A DNA stretch of 64,000 nucleotides. Origin: Siphonodentalium dalli (taxonomy: Eukaryota; Mollusca; Scaphopoda; Gadilida; Siphonodentaliidae). The stretch is from the NCBI GenBank assembly GCA_032622095.1, contig CP136066.1:197338816-197402815 (forward strand), written 5' to 3'. The notes under the pieces are model-generated. The model did no database searches. It saw only the letters and a program-made list of their open reading frames with translations, and had not been told where the DNA came from. This document shows, one piece after another, positions 36,530 to 48,424 of the stretch. Made by a program: the position numbers and the translations under genes. Position 1 is the first letter of the stretch. Each line of letters starts with the position of its first letter.

Positions 36530-36761
36530 TCAACGGGACGTCACTCTATATTAAAATATACTGATTGATTTCATTCTATTTATATACTTGAGTAATGGTT
36601 CTTCGTCAGCGATGAAAATAGCGCAAGTTTTGTTTACATGCCTAACAAGGAAGTACGGTAACTATTGCACAAGACATTGCGAACTGGCTAAAGCTCCCTA
36701 CCTGATATGACATGCCGAGGACAGTTCTAGAACAGGACGCAGCTTCCACCTGACGATCATT
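36530..36761 (+). promoter_or_regulatory. Conserved upstream block of locus C
   Basis: From tcaacgggacgtcactctat to the ATG is 232 bp. The CRE-like ACGTCAC, TATA-like tatattaaaatatac, FOX-like TTGTTTACATGC, GGAAGT and TTCTAGAA motifs all remain, although the coding exon is broken. Confidence 0.55.
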
Positions 36762-36819
36762 ATGCTGAGATCAGCTCCACCAACCGAGGAGTCAATGTTC
36801 ATTCGAGCTATTCACAGCG
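36762..36819 (+). CDS. ASB-like locus C, first exon
   Basis: ATG opens MLRSAPPTEESMFIRAIHS plus one base, then a GTAAGT donor at 36820. It is intact and spliceable to 37366 in phase, but the last exon is frameshifted. Confidence 0.75.
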
Positions 36820-36964
36820 GTAAGTTTCTTTGTTTTTATTTGGGGTTACAGTAATATCAGCCGCGGCCGTATATCGTGCCATGAATATCTTCCCCGGCTT
36901 ATTTCGGGAATTGATATTTGATATAGACAACCAACATGTTGAACGCCATCTTGGATAACAAAAT

Positions 36965-37215
<251 letters not shown>

Positions 37216-37365
37216 AATATACATATATTGAATATATATTGAATCGATTGAATTGGAAAGTAGAAATAGTGCAAAACAATGTGACTTCAAAGGAGTTTCA
37301 TAAAATAAAATTGTCATAAGTGTTGCCTGTGAGATATTGATCATTTTCAATTATATTTTTTTCAG

Positions 37366-38283
37366 AGGACATAGAACAATGCCGTGAAATGCTGGTAAAA
37401 AATAGGGACTTGGCTATCAGCTCTTATAATGGGGACCCCCCCATTGGTTGACTGTGCCCAGACAGGAGGAAACGTCGCCATATTCGTAGCTGCTTTTGGA
37501 GTTTGGAGCACGTATCGAATGCAGCAACAGAAACCAATATTCTCCGCTGCACTACGCAGCGTGTCGAAATCACCACAAAATCGTAGATGTGCTACTAAGG
37601 AAAGGGGCGAAACATGACGAACAGACACTATGTAAGAATACACCTCTATCTCTGGCGTGCCATGGCAACCACACCGACATTGCCCTGACCATGTTGGATA
37701 AAACATGTAACGTATGTAACTCAGACAAGGACATGGACACGCCAATACATTATGCTGCAGAGAATGGCAATGTTGAGCTCGGCAGAGCACTTCTTAAATA
37801 TGGTGCTGATCCAGAAGTAAAAAATTCACATGACGTCACTCCTCTTTGGAACGCTGTATATGGGGGCCGAACGAATTTTGTGAAATTTCTTATAGATCAA
37901 TTTGTTGATCTGAACGTTTCATCTCGCGGTAGTAGAGCAGGTTTCTGGAGTGTCGAAACTATTTATTCTACCACAAGATCACCGTTTCGAAGTGGCTGCA
38001 ATTAAGGGCAATGTGAACATTATTGCCCTGCTGGCTGAAGCTGGTTGTTCTCTGACCAAAATGAATGAAACGTGGTTGGACGATATGTCCCTCACGCTTT
38101 CATCCAGATGAAGACACAACTGTTCTATTGACTAACTTGGTTCGGAATCCAAGGAGCTTGCTCTCGACTGTGCGGATTTCATTGAGACGATATCTCGGAA
38201 AGGACATCCCTATAGCGATGAGTCTGGTGGAGATACCACAATCATTACGACAATATGTACTCATGGCCGATTCTAACTTATAA
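37366..38283 (+). pseudogene. ASB-like locus C, last exon, frameshifted
   Basis: The acceptor ttttttcag and the start of the exon are intact, but four single-base insertions relative to B and D break the frame. They are a seventh C in the C-run (37436-37442), TTCGTAGC for TTCGAGC (near 37486), gtttcgaa for gttcgaa (near 37988) and tgtccctcac for tgtcttcac (near 38090). An extra codon (GGA) is also present near 37468. Between breaks the ankyrin repeats and the SOCS-box end (NPRSLLSTVRISLRRYLG) stay well conserved. All four changes are +1, so assembly error is an alternative to real decay. Confidence 0.8.
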
Positions 38284-38700
38284 TTTAAGCCTGACTATAA
38301 TATAGTAATTTACTGGTATATATTGATTCCATGTCCAATTGTGCAACACTTAACTCGGAAATCCAGAAAATACATGCAATCACCACCATTTTACATCGTA
38401 CAGGGATGGTGAAAATCACCCATTAGTAATACGGCGAAAACGACCACTTATAGAGCTCATAATTGAGAACGCTCTTCACGATATACCGTTTTTTTGGGAG
38501 GCATGCAAAGGCATGGACACACTTTGCAAGAGGCGATTATTGTATTTGTTTTATAACAATTAATTCAGAAATTCCAGCCAACATAGAATGAAAAATACAT
38601 GCAATCATCACCATTCGCACCACATAAGGATGGTGATTGGTGAAAATTCATAAAAATCACTCATTAGTAATACGACGAAAACGACCATAAAGCGCTCTTT
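38284..38700 (+). other. 3' flank of locus C
   Basis: Contains two tandem copies of the ASB downstream block (caccaccatt/ caccattcgcac, cccattagtaatacggcg). The gaacgctcttcacgatat motif is at about 38468. Confidence 0.55.
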
Positions 38701-38704
38701 ATGA

Positions 38705-38985
38705 TGAACCGATTGTGGGCGACAGAAACATGGACACACTTTATAAGAGGCGACAGAAACATGACACACTTTATAAGAGGCGACAGAAACATGGACACAC
38801 TTTATAAGAGGCGACAGAAACATACACCATTTATAAGAGGTGACAGAAACATGGACACACTTTATAAGAGGCGACAGAAACATGGACACACTTTAGAAGA
38901 GGCGACATAAACATGGTCACACTTTATAAGATGCGACATAAACATGGACACACTTTATAAGAGGCGACAGAAACATTGACACAAA
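38705..38985. repeat. 31-bp minisatellite downstream of locus C
   Basis: About nine copies of gcgacagaaacatggacaca, ctttataagag. In loci A, B and D the same sequence occurs once, so the array grew from single-copy flank. Confidence 0.9.
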
Positions 38986-38989
38986 GCGA

Positions 38990-41335
38990 ATTTCTGAATC
39001 CGATCCATATATCAGTACATATAATATGTTGAATCCGATCCATATATCAGTACATATAATATGTTGAATCCGATCCATATATCAGTACATATAATATGTT
39101 GAATCCGATCCATATATCAGTACATATAATATGTTGAATCCGATCCATATATCAGTACATATAATATGTTGAATCCGATCCATATATCAGTACATATAAT
39201 ATGTTGAATCCGATCCATATATCAGTACATATAATATGTTGAATCCGATCCACATATCAGTACATATAATATGTTGAATCCGATCCATATATCAGTACAT
39301 ATAATATGCTGAATCCGATCCATATATCAGTACATATAATATGTTGAATCCGATCCATATATCAGTACATATAATATGTTGAATCCAATCCATATATCAG
39401 TACATATAATATGTTGAATCCGATCCATATATCAGTACATATAATATGTTGAATCCGATCCATATATCAGTACATATAGATGTTGAATCCGATCCATATA
39501 TCAGTACATATAATATGTTGAATCCGATCCATATATCAGCAGTGTTCACGCTGTCGGTAGCCAAATTAGCCAATGGCTAATCTTTTTCGAATTTGGCTAA
39601 TACAAATTTCATTTGGCTAAACTTTTGGCTAAACTTTTTTTTTTACCCCAAATGGAGACTGAAAGCATGGAGTCGGAAAGCTAATTCATAAAAGCGGCTC
39701 AATAGATCGACATTCAAGACGAAGTTAGGTGACGAAAGTATTTCATTAATTTCGTACTTATGAAATATCGTTCCGTAACAGCAAAAGGTAAGCTCTAACA
39801 TTTAGTGTACAGTTTATAATGACATTGTATTTATGTCGGTCGAGGTTTATGAGCACCAAGTGTAAGACAATAGCTTAATCAGCCAAATGTGAATCACGAC
39901 AGATATTTTGTGGCTATTTGTCGTCAATACCGATACGGACAAAATAATATGCATGCTTTTATGACAGATTGTAATTTGATAACGGGGCGTAACAATATTA
40001 AGTTATTAGTTTCCAGATGTCACTTAGATATTTTCGCAAGGATAAATATTTAATGATTTAAAAAAAGATATTGATATAAAACAAAAAAAATAATGACATT
40101 AAGAAGGACAATCCCGGGTTACCCCCCCCCCCCCAATCACTCTTTCACATAAAGATTAATAAATTTTTAATAAATGTTATATATAAAAAATACTTCTAGT
40201 TCATAAAAATTATTTAAATTATTGTGTATTTTTACCTGTATCTGTTAGATTTTACGTTTTAGTCATTAATTGTGAACCGACCAGAAAACGATGATTTAAT
40301 TTTGGCCAAAGTTTTTTTTTAATTTGGCCAAAAAACATTTGGCTAAAGTTTTGTTCATTTGGCTAATACAATTTTTCATTTGGCTAAACTTTTGGCTAAA
40401 GTTTTTTTCGGTCCAGCGTGAACACTGTATATCAGTACATATAATATGTTGAATCCGATCCATATATCGGTACATATAATATGTTGAATCCGATCCATAT
40501 ATCAGTACATATAATATGTTGAATCCGATCCATATATCAGTACATATAATATGTTGAATCCGATCCACATATCAGTACATATAATATGTTGAATCCGGTC
40601 CATATATCAGTGCATATAATATGTTGAATCCGGTCCATATATCAGTACATATAATATGCTGAATCCGATCCATATATCAGTACATATAATATGTTGAATC
40701 CGATCCATATATCAGTACATATAATATGTTGAATCCAATCTCCATATATCAGTACATATAATATGTTGAATCCGATCCATATATCAGTACATATAATATG
40801 TTGAATCCGATCCATATATCAGTAAATATAGATGTTGAATCCGATCCATATATCAGTACATATAATATGTTGAATCCGATCCATATATCAGTACATATAA
40901 TATGTTGAATCCGATCCATATATCGGTACATATAACATGTTGAATCCGATCCATATATCAGTACATATAATATGTTGAATCCGATCCATATATCAGTACA
41001 TATAATATGTTGAATCCGATCCACATATCAGTACATATAATATGTTGAATCCGGTCCATATATCAGTGCATATAATATGTTGAAGCAGATCCATATATCA
41101 GTACATATAATATGTTGAATCCGATCCATATATCAGTACATATAATATGTTGAATCCGATCCATATATCAGTACATATAATATGTTGAATCCGATCCATA
41201 TATCAGTACATATAAGATGTTGAATCCGATCCAATATATCAGTACATATAATATGTTGAATCCTATCCATATATCAGTACATATAATATGTTGAATCCGA
41301 TCCATATATCAGTACATATAATATGTTGAATACTT
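38990..41335. repeat. 35-bp satellite, over 40 copies
   Basis: The unit gaatccgatccatatatcag, tacatataatatgtt repeats with few variants. It is interrupted once, by a transposon at 39540-40427. Copies around 39275-39480 and 40650-40850 show the same variants (gctgaatcc, ccaatcc, atagatg), a sign of block duplication. Confidence 0.97.
39540..40427. mobile_element. hAT-like non-autonomous element, 888 bp, TSD tatatcag
   Basis: Perfect 14-bp TIRs CAGTGTTCACGCTG; 8-bp TSD tatatcag at 39532-39539 and 40428-40435, taken from the satellite unit. Both ends carry inverted clusters of tttggctaa, candidate transposase-binding repeats. Non-coding inside. Confidence 0.9.
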
Positions 41336-41399
41336 GTTAATGTTGTTATATGTGTTATTATGTTGACATCGTTCTGGTGTGGATGTATTATGTCATAAA

Positions 41400-43482
41400 A
41401 GGTCCACTTAATTTTCGAACCCCCATTATCACATTATATAAAATATATGCAATATTATATACTATTTGAAACAGGAAGATTAAAAACATTGTATTTTCAA
41501 TTAATTTTATGTAATAAACTGTGAATATGTTGTTTTTGTTGAGATATCGCTGTCTGTGCTGTGCTAAAGTTTCTGCACCAAATTCGATTATTTTCAATGG
41601 CCAGGGAATTACGTTATACATTTAGATATAGAGTTTATTCCCCTTCCATTGAAACGTATGCACATAACACCAGGGGTCAATACTATGAACAATTTTATAC
41701 CTGTAAATACAAATTGTATTTATTAATTTGTAATTACAAATTTGTGTTAACTATCACAGTGGTTTCATAGTACAGGGAAAATCCAGCCGTATTATTGTAA
41801 TACCTTAGACTGGTCGAGAGGTGAAACCCCTAAAACGCAGCTGTAAAACTTAGAAAAAACTAACTCACCACTCTGCTACCATGCACCCGTTATCAGTGTT
41901 ATCTGAATACCTGTTCAAATTAGACGGACATGTATATAGAGCTAAAATAACTGACAACAATTTATATGGGGAAGTTACAATGCGTGCTATCATATTGTGA
42001 TTAGTGATAACGCCGGTACTATGAAACGATGAGCTAACAAAATCTCGCAAATTTCACAAAGATCTACTGTTGATTATTGTAGATTGCTTACGGGCAAACC
42101 TTTGCCCGTGACTGATTCACAATATATTGAATCACGGCAAGCCAAAGTTAAAAAAGAAATAACCAATCATAAGTTTTGAGAGGTGATCGCTGATCAGAGC
42201 TATCCAATCGGTTCACGGGTTGCTAAGTTGATGATCACTTGTCTGCGCAAAGTTAACAAATAAACTGTTCGTTTGTTGTGTGTGTGTGTAAGTACAAGTC
42301 AGTGTAATAACGAGTACTACAACCAATTTGGTATCATTGTTTTTACAAATTTACAACCATTCAGTTTGTGAAAACAAAATATTATTTTGATGGTATAGCA
42401 TTATATATATTGTGACCATCCTATGATTTCAAACTGATCCGCTACTCTTATCATACCACATCGAGGCAGTAACGTGGCTCTATTTTATCGGGGGGGGGGG
42501 GGTGTATCGAAGTAGGGACGTGCTAATGGTCTCGGTTATAGGAGTGGTGGGGGCCCCGGTGCATGGTCCAATCGGGGAGTGCCAGGTGCATTACACCGTC
42601 ACAGGCCGCCCAGCGCTGACGAAGCTGGTTCGAACCCCGTCATAGGGAGGGTGACCGGAATCGTGTATCTGGGAAAGTTTGTTAGTTGATTTCCGGGGGT
42701 CGGTGGTTTCTACACGCAGTGGGACAATTTCTAGGTGAAATCAAGCCTCTGCGTGGTCTTTCCTCCACCTGTAAAATTGACAACGTCGTGTGTGGCCTAG
42801 CGGCTAGAACGACGATAAACCCTAATAAACCAAACCAAACAAATAGGAGTGGTGGTCATTTTATAATTACAAACTGTTTGACATCCTATGTAGACATTCT
42901 AGACAAGTTCCTTAACGTTGTAACTTTCAATAAATAGGGTAATTTCAGTAGTTACAAGGAACACATACTGCTACCTCGCAATCAAGCTGACACCCCCTAA
43001 GGTTTGACAATTTCTAAATATAGGTCATTTCAATCCAATCTTTTGACCAAAGGAGGTAAATATGCAAATGTTGGTCTAAAACAAACACATACCCCCTAAT
43101 AAATTGTTGGATATATTATCCGGGTTTAGGGTGCGAAAACTGAAAAATTATGTTTCATAGTACTCGAACATTCTTTGTGATTGGAGATATTTGTAAATAC
43201 AAAGAACACGTACTATTTGTGATTTATGTTTGTAATCGTAGGTTCATAGTATTGGCGGAATGATAAATTGTTATTTCTTACAAACAATTGTAGATTCTTA
43301 CAAAGAAAAAGTTTCATAGTATTGACCCCAGTTCGGTATCGCAACAAAAACAACGTATTCAAAGTTTATTACACCGAATAAGTTGATAATACAATGATTT
43401 TGGAACTTCCTCTTCCAAATATGGCATATATTTTATACAAAATTACCTGGGGGGGGGGGGGGTTCGAAAACTAAGGGGGCCT
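41400..43482. mobile_element. TTAA-type palindromic element with nested insertions
   Basis: The left end AGGTCCACTTAATTTTCGAA and the right end mirror it. Inner blocks also mirror: ggggtcaatactatgaa at 41665 and ttcatagtattgacccc at 43310. Related copies are 49177-49675 and 54348-55163. A SINE, and a fragment resembling the 6975-8029 element (42985-43110), lie inside. The left TTAA is mutated. Confidence 0.65.
42551..42842 (+). mobile_element. tRNA-type SINE, 13-bp TSD
   Basis: Perfect 13-bp direct repeat ataggagtggtgg at 42538-42550 and 42843-42855. Inside, a Pol III A-box-like TGGTCCAATCGG (42564) and a B box GGTTCGAACCC (42627) are 52 bp apart. The 3' part has tttcctccacctgtaaaatt and taaaccctaataaacc, a tail style I associate with molluscan SINEs. 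Probably a recent insertion, as the TSD is intact. Confidence 0.88.
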
Positions 43483-43489
43483 TTTAACT

Positions 43490-44570
43490 TTATAACTATG
43501 TCCATATTCCCATAAATTCAAACGCAGGGACATGACGACGGGCGTGTTGATCAAACGTTTTTTGTTTATTTTTTATTTAAATCCCATTTTAATGTATCTG
43601 AATAAATTATATTCTTAAGAACATCAATATGCATTACATTTAATCTTAATAAAGTCCATTCATCTCTGATGAGTCGCAATTATATAACAATTTATTAACC
43701 GAGTTCACTAACCTCGATGTTATTACACCAGGTTAATAACTTTCGTACTTAATTGCGAAGAAATTGAGATCCATTTTATCACATAATTACATTTTAGCAA
43801 GGAAAAACGAGATCGAAACGGCTGGGATTAAACAAAATTAGCATTGAGTTCCTTATTACAACCAAAGAGGAAATAAAGACACCTTCAAAAATAAATATAG
43901 ATCCATTTTAAATGTGTCATATTGAGAAAATTGTTCAACAACCCATATCACCCATGTTTATCTCACAGTCAACACCAAATAACCTAGCACAAAATGAATA
44001 TCATAATTATATTCTAATTAAAATAATACGATAGTGCCGGCATTAATAAATATAGATCCATTTTAAATGTGTCATATTGAGAAAATTGTTCAACAACCCA
44101 TATCAACCATGTTTATCTCACAGTCAACACCAAATAACCTAGCACAAAATGAATATCATAATTATATTCTAAATAAAATATTACTAAAGTGCCGGCATTA
44201 CCATCGATATCATTGCGCTGAGCCCTTACGTCACTTCGCGTGCCGATAAGACACGTGTGTCTTGCTAAAATATGAGGCCGGATATTGGGGTCAATTATGT
44301 GATAAAAAACCAATCTAATATTTCAGTCGAACATGTCATTGATTATCGATGTAGTCCAGGCACATTATGTTTCACTAGGGAAAACATCGGGGAAAGCTGA
44401 TTTTGTTCCAGGGATTAATAAGAACATGTTTATGAGCAACATTGAAAAAGTCCCCAAGAAACCGAGTTGAGCTTTTTGAGATATCTTGATTTTTATGAAT
44501 GATTCAAATTCTGAAGCATTTCCATCAGGTCATATGCGAATGCAGTCATGTGTAGATCAATTGATGCCAA
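43490..44570. repeat. ~0.9-kb dispersed repeat, copy 1
   Basis: Runs from ttcaaacgcagggacatgac to gatgccaaattcataat. Copies are at 55167-56100 and 58340-59060. This copy has an internal 146-bp tandem duplication (43895-44040 and 44041-44185). No gene. Could be a solo LTR or non-coding transposon. Confidence 0.75.
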
Positions 44571-44677
44571 ATTCATAATGAACGTACCCTTGGGGTTACC
44601 AAAAACATACAAACGAACAGTTTATTTACATGACCGTGGTATGACTTTGACGCTTATCTTGCATTTATATATTGCAC

Positions 44678-44913
44678 TCAACGGGACGCCACCCTATATT
44701 AAAATATACTGATCGATTTCATTCTATTTATATCCTCGCGTAATGGTTCTGCGTCAGCGATGAAAATAGCGCAATGTTTGTTTACATGCTTAAACCGGAA
44801 GTACGGTTACTATTGCAAAAAACATTGCGAGCTGCATGGTTAAAGCTCCCTATCTGACATGACATGCCAAGGACAATTCTAGAACAGGACACAGCTTCCA
44901 CCTGACGATCACC
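44678..44913 (+). promoter_or_regulatory. Conserved upstream block of D'
   Basis: From tcaacgggacg to ATG is 236 bp. TATA-like tatattaaaatatac, FOX-like TTGTTTACATGC, ETS-like CCGGAAGT and HSE-like ATTCTAGAACA are present; the CRE-like site is mutated (gacgccac). It matches the C block more closely than the D block. Confidence 0.5.
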
Positions 44914-44971
44914 ATGCTGAGATCAGTCCCACCAACCGAGGAGTCCATGTTCATTCGAGCAATCCGCAGCG
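44914..44971 (+). CDS. ASB-like first exon D', without its own last exon
   Basis: ATG opens MLRSVPPTEESMFIRAIRS plus one base, then a GTAGGT donor. The following intron-like sequence (ttggataacaaaatttctcc, then (CT)n) matches B and C. No ankyrin exon follows before the next first exon at 48301. It could splice to 49983 in phase as an alternative first exon of locus D, or be a relic. Confidence 0.6.
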
Positions 44972-45217
44972 GTAGGTTTCTTTGTTTTGTTTGGGGTTAT
45001 CGTAATTTCAGCCGATGCCGTAGATCCTGCCATGAATATCTACTCCGGTTTATTTCGGGAACTGATATGTGATATGGACAACCAAATGTTGGACGCCATC
45101 TTGGATAACAAAATTTCTCCAAAGCGGATGTTAGTGGATTTTGGTATGTTGTTCCGTGGATATTTTCGCATGTTTTGACACCAACATCTGAACATCGCCG
45201 ATGTGTTCTACAGTTAT

Positions 45218-45416
45218 GCCCAAAGTAATTGACCACTTAACCACAGCAGAATTATGGGTAATTTTTCAGGATTTAGTCGGAAATATGGCTTGTTGCCATT
45301 GATCGGAAAGCTCTCGGCGAGAGCTTTCCGATGAATGGCAACAAGCCATATTTCCGGCTAAATCCTGTAAAATTACCCATAATTCTGCTGTGGTTAAGTG
45401 GTCAATTACTTTGGGC
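45218..45416. mobile_element. 199-bp near-perfect hairpin MITE
   Basis: Arms of ~98 bp start gcccaaagtaattgaccact and meet at ctctcggcgagag with only a few mismatches. An RNA copy would fold into a long hairpin. TSD not clear. Confidence 0.8.
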
Positions 45417-45524
45417 GTTACTGTAGGTTGACATTACTGTAGGTTGACCATGCACTTTAACTTCAACGACCAGATTATACTATTATGCTATCGTGCATGA
45501 ACACAATCTTCTTCAGATTATGTT

Positions 45525-45723
45525 ACTCTCTCTCTCTCCCTCTCTCTCTCGTTCTCTTTCTCTCTCTCTATGTCTCTCTCTTTCTCTGTCTCTCCCTCTC
45601 TCTATCTCTCTCTCTCTCCCTATCTCTCTCCCTCTCTCTCTCTCCCCCTCTATATCTCATTCCCTTCCCTCTCCCTCTTTTGCTTTCTCTTTCTCTCTCT
45701 CTCTTATCCTCTCTCTATTTCTA

Positions 45724-45770
<47 letters not shown>
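45525..45770. repeat. (CT)n then (TA)n microsatellite
   Basis: Same relative place downstream of D' as in B and C. Pyrimidine tract with interruptions, ending in a (TA)n run. Confidence 0.95.
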
Positions 45771-45980
45771 TAGAAGGTGACCCGACTTCGTCCGGGCTTT
45801 GACCTTGGATTTACCATTTTGAAGGTCAATGTCAGGTGGGGTCAAACACCAACACCCCAAAAATGGTGGAAATCGGCCCAGCGGATACCGGGAAATCGGC
45901 CCAGCGGATACCGAGATACCCTATGCATAAAATTTCGTCCGTAAAAATCCGCCAGTTTAACCCGATTTGATTTCCACTCA
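45771..45980. repeat. Dispersed repeat related to 34195-34670
   Basis: Head gacccgacttcgtccgggct after (TA)n; then two copies of gaaatcggcccagcggatac. Same style as the element at 34195. Confidence 0.5.
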
Positions 45981-46314
45981 AGTATATAAACGCGCTTCAT
46001 ATACACACGCTCATTAATTATCAAGTTTCAACGTAAAGATAAATTACCACCGGTGCCCGAGATATCGCCAAGACGTCTGAACCAGTCAAATGCATCGGCC
46101 AGTTAAGCGTTAACGTGATCTAACGTTATGACCTCTAACGACGTCATATAAGTTACGCATTGTTTTTATCCTGATGGAAGATAGTACCACTTCTTCTTGA
46201 TAATTGAGGCAGATAACTAAAACGGATACATGCGCATTATATATCGTTGGAAAGAGGAAACAAGTTAAGGATGTATCGTGTGGTCAAATATAAATAGAAC
46301 CATATCTGAATATT

Positions 46315-46610
46315 GTGTATAATATCGACACAAAGTTTTTCTGTAAACTAAGAATTAGTTATCAGAACTTTGAAATTGAAAAGGATCGTCACCATAAACA
46401 GCCAAAAGTGTCCCTTGATGAAAGAATTTGTAGGATATGGATGGATGTTGAGAACGAAGAACACTTCCTTATGCGCTCTAAGGCATATGATATACGATGG
46501 GTAATGACTTCTTTGATGGGATATGGGTGGATGTTGAGAACGAAGAACACTTCCTTATGCGCTCTAAGGCATATGATATACGATGGGTAATGACTTCTTT
46601 GATGGGATAT
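46315..46610 (+). pseudogene. Non-LTR retrotransposon fragment (C-terminal end)
   Basis: The frame reads LRISYQNFEIEKDRHHKQP, then ERICRIWMDVENEEHFLM. This resembles the segment after the reverse transcriptase domain in many animal LINEs, of the form IExGR..R.C..C....EdE.HFL..C..Y. One knuckle cysteine is absent. An 86-bp tandem duplication (46434-46519, 46520-46605) repeats the end in another frame. No RT catalytic motif is present. Confidence 0.5.
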
Positions 46611-46639
46611 GGATGACGAGTGATATTTATTGTATGATG

Positions 46640-47200
46640 GCCAAAACTTCCAAAACATAATGAAAAACAACGAGGCTCATAACTTTGGATATAATTTAAA
46701 GGTATGCATACTTACAATTTTTTATAATTAACTACGCCAATTTTAAGTTAACTTATTATAAATGCATTCAATTATAACCATAGTGAATACTATGATTGTT
46801 ACATAAACAATAGTAACAAATAATTCAACCTAAATACAATATTGATAATTAAAAGATATTTGACTGACTTCCAGGGTGCTCTATAATTTTATCTTTTACT
46901 TCTGCCTTTTTACTTTTGACTGGCTAAAACTGCTCCTACGGCAGAATATATGTTCATCATTAGCATAATACAGCTTCCGATGAGCAAGGCAGGGTACCTT
47001 TTTTGTGGACACAGGACACTGCGGCATCCCCCATTGCTCACTATGAATGTGGGCACCATAAAACAACGAGGCTCATAGGTGCAACATAATCTGAAACATG
47101 GTCCGGACATTTGTCAAAGAAATGTCAAATTCTAATGAAATGATTATGAACTTGTTACTATTAAATATATTATGTTGAATAATTGTTAACATTGTTATAT
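46640..47200. other. No feature recognised
   Basis: AT-rich. The phrase acaacgaggctcata occurs near 46667 and again near 47064. Nothing else. Confidence 0.4.
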
Positions 47201-47204
47201 ATAT

Positions 47205-47425
47205 TATCATTTTGACATCGTTCTCGTGTGTAAGTTTTATGTCATTAAACTGTTACAGTGGGTCCGATCTAAATATGTTCTTATATAATATCGAAAGCGT
47301 ACATGTGGTGGTTTTATTGTGTCAAATCGTTTGGCTCGTTGGCCTGACACCACGTGAAGCGTGTGAGTCGCATGAATCCATATTTAATTCCGTCAACATG
47401 GCGGCTGTTTTTATTAAATAGTTAC
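47205..47425 (+). repeat. Dispersed ~150-bp repeat with an apparent empty TTAA site
   Basis: 47255-47420 matches 57970-58130 and, inverted, 26970-27125. Just before it, gacatcgttctcgtgtg and ttttatgtcattaaac match the left flank of the TTAA element at 54348, but without the element. Confidence 0.65.
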
Positions 47426-47839
47426 AGTAAATATATTATGTTGAATAATTGTATAAACTGTTATATATATAGGATCTTCAACGAGTAGTGTTTTTCTGAG
47501 AAGAGTTTGATAAATTTGATTTACAACGAGTTGTGAATCAAATATATCGAACGAGTTTCATACAATCTTATATCCCAACATAATGAGTTGAGGATCTTGT
47601 ATATCACATGAAAACAAACTAGAGCTGTACGCCTTTTTAACAAATCAAAATCCTTAACAGAAGCTTAAAAATGCACACATTTCCATTGTTGCGCGCTCAA
47701 CAGCAAATATAGTCCCCCAAATGGGCTCTTTGTTTTTTTGTTTATTTCGGTTAGTGCAACGAAGTTGGACAATAATTTAACTTTAATGAACAAATCAATT
47801 ATATTTGCATTGTATGGTGTTGTTGCCATGCTTGTGCGG

Positions 47840-48077
47840 CTTTACATTAACTGTGAAATTTGTCTCAACAAACATTTTTAGACGCAATGATGCCTAATAA
47901 AATATAATTTAAAAAATCCTATGAGCAGACTGCTTTCTATCCATGAACTCACAATTTTTGTGTCTTTTGTTGACAATATTGGTCTTTTTTTCGCCTGTGA
48001 ACAATAGCATTTCCGTACAGCATTTATCAGACGCGAACATTTTCTCACGTTGCATATCGCACCCAGTGATATTGCTG
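47840..48077 (+). repeat. Distal upstream block shared by loci D and E
   Basis: gcctaataaaatataat, tccatgaactcacaattt, tgttgacaatattggtcttt and cgcctgtgaacaatagc recur at 56870-57059 upstream of E. A, B, C and D' lack it, so D and E form their own subgroup. Confidence 0.75.
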
Positions 48078-48300
48078 TCAACGGGACGTTACTCTATATT
48101 AAAATATACCGATCGATTTCATTCTATTTTTATCCTCGATAAACGGTTCGTTCTTTCTGCATCAGCGATGAAAATAGCGCAAGTTTTGTTTACATGCTGA
48201 AGTACGGTAACTATTGCAAAATATTTGCGAACTGGATTTTGGTCCCTGTCAGATGATATGCCAAGGACAAATCTAAACCAGTTCCCACGTGACGATCAGC
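48078..48300 (+). promoter_or_regulatory. Conserved upstream block of locus D
   Basis: From tcaacgggacg to ATG is 223 bp. tatattaaaatatac and TTGTTTACATGC are kept. The CRE-like (gacgttac), ETS-like and TTCTAGAA motifs are altered. Confidence 0.5.
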
Positions 48301-48358
48301 ATGCTACGATCAAATACACCAAGCGAGGAGTCAATGCTCATACGAGCTATTAACAGCG
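48301..48358 (+). CDS. ASB-like locus D, first exon
   Basis: ATG opens MLRSNTPSEESMLIRAINS plus one base, then a GTAGGT donor. It joins the exon at 49983 in phase (GCG, Ala), with a 1,624-bp intron. Same length and phase as the other five first exons. Confidence 0.8.
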
Positions 48359-48424
48359 GTAGGTTTGTTTGTTTTTATTTGAGGTTATCGTCATTTAAGC
48401 TGCCACCCTAGATCATGCCATGAA

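Noticed and set aside
40296-41024. Frames with repeated DRIQHIICTDIW peptides
   Set aside because: Read-through of the 35-bp satellite in rotating frames.
42547-42640. True tRNA gene
   Set aside because: A and B boxes are 52 bp apart, no cloverleaf can be drawn, and a 13-bp TSD encloses a longer SINE body.
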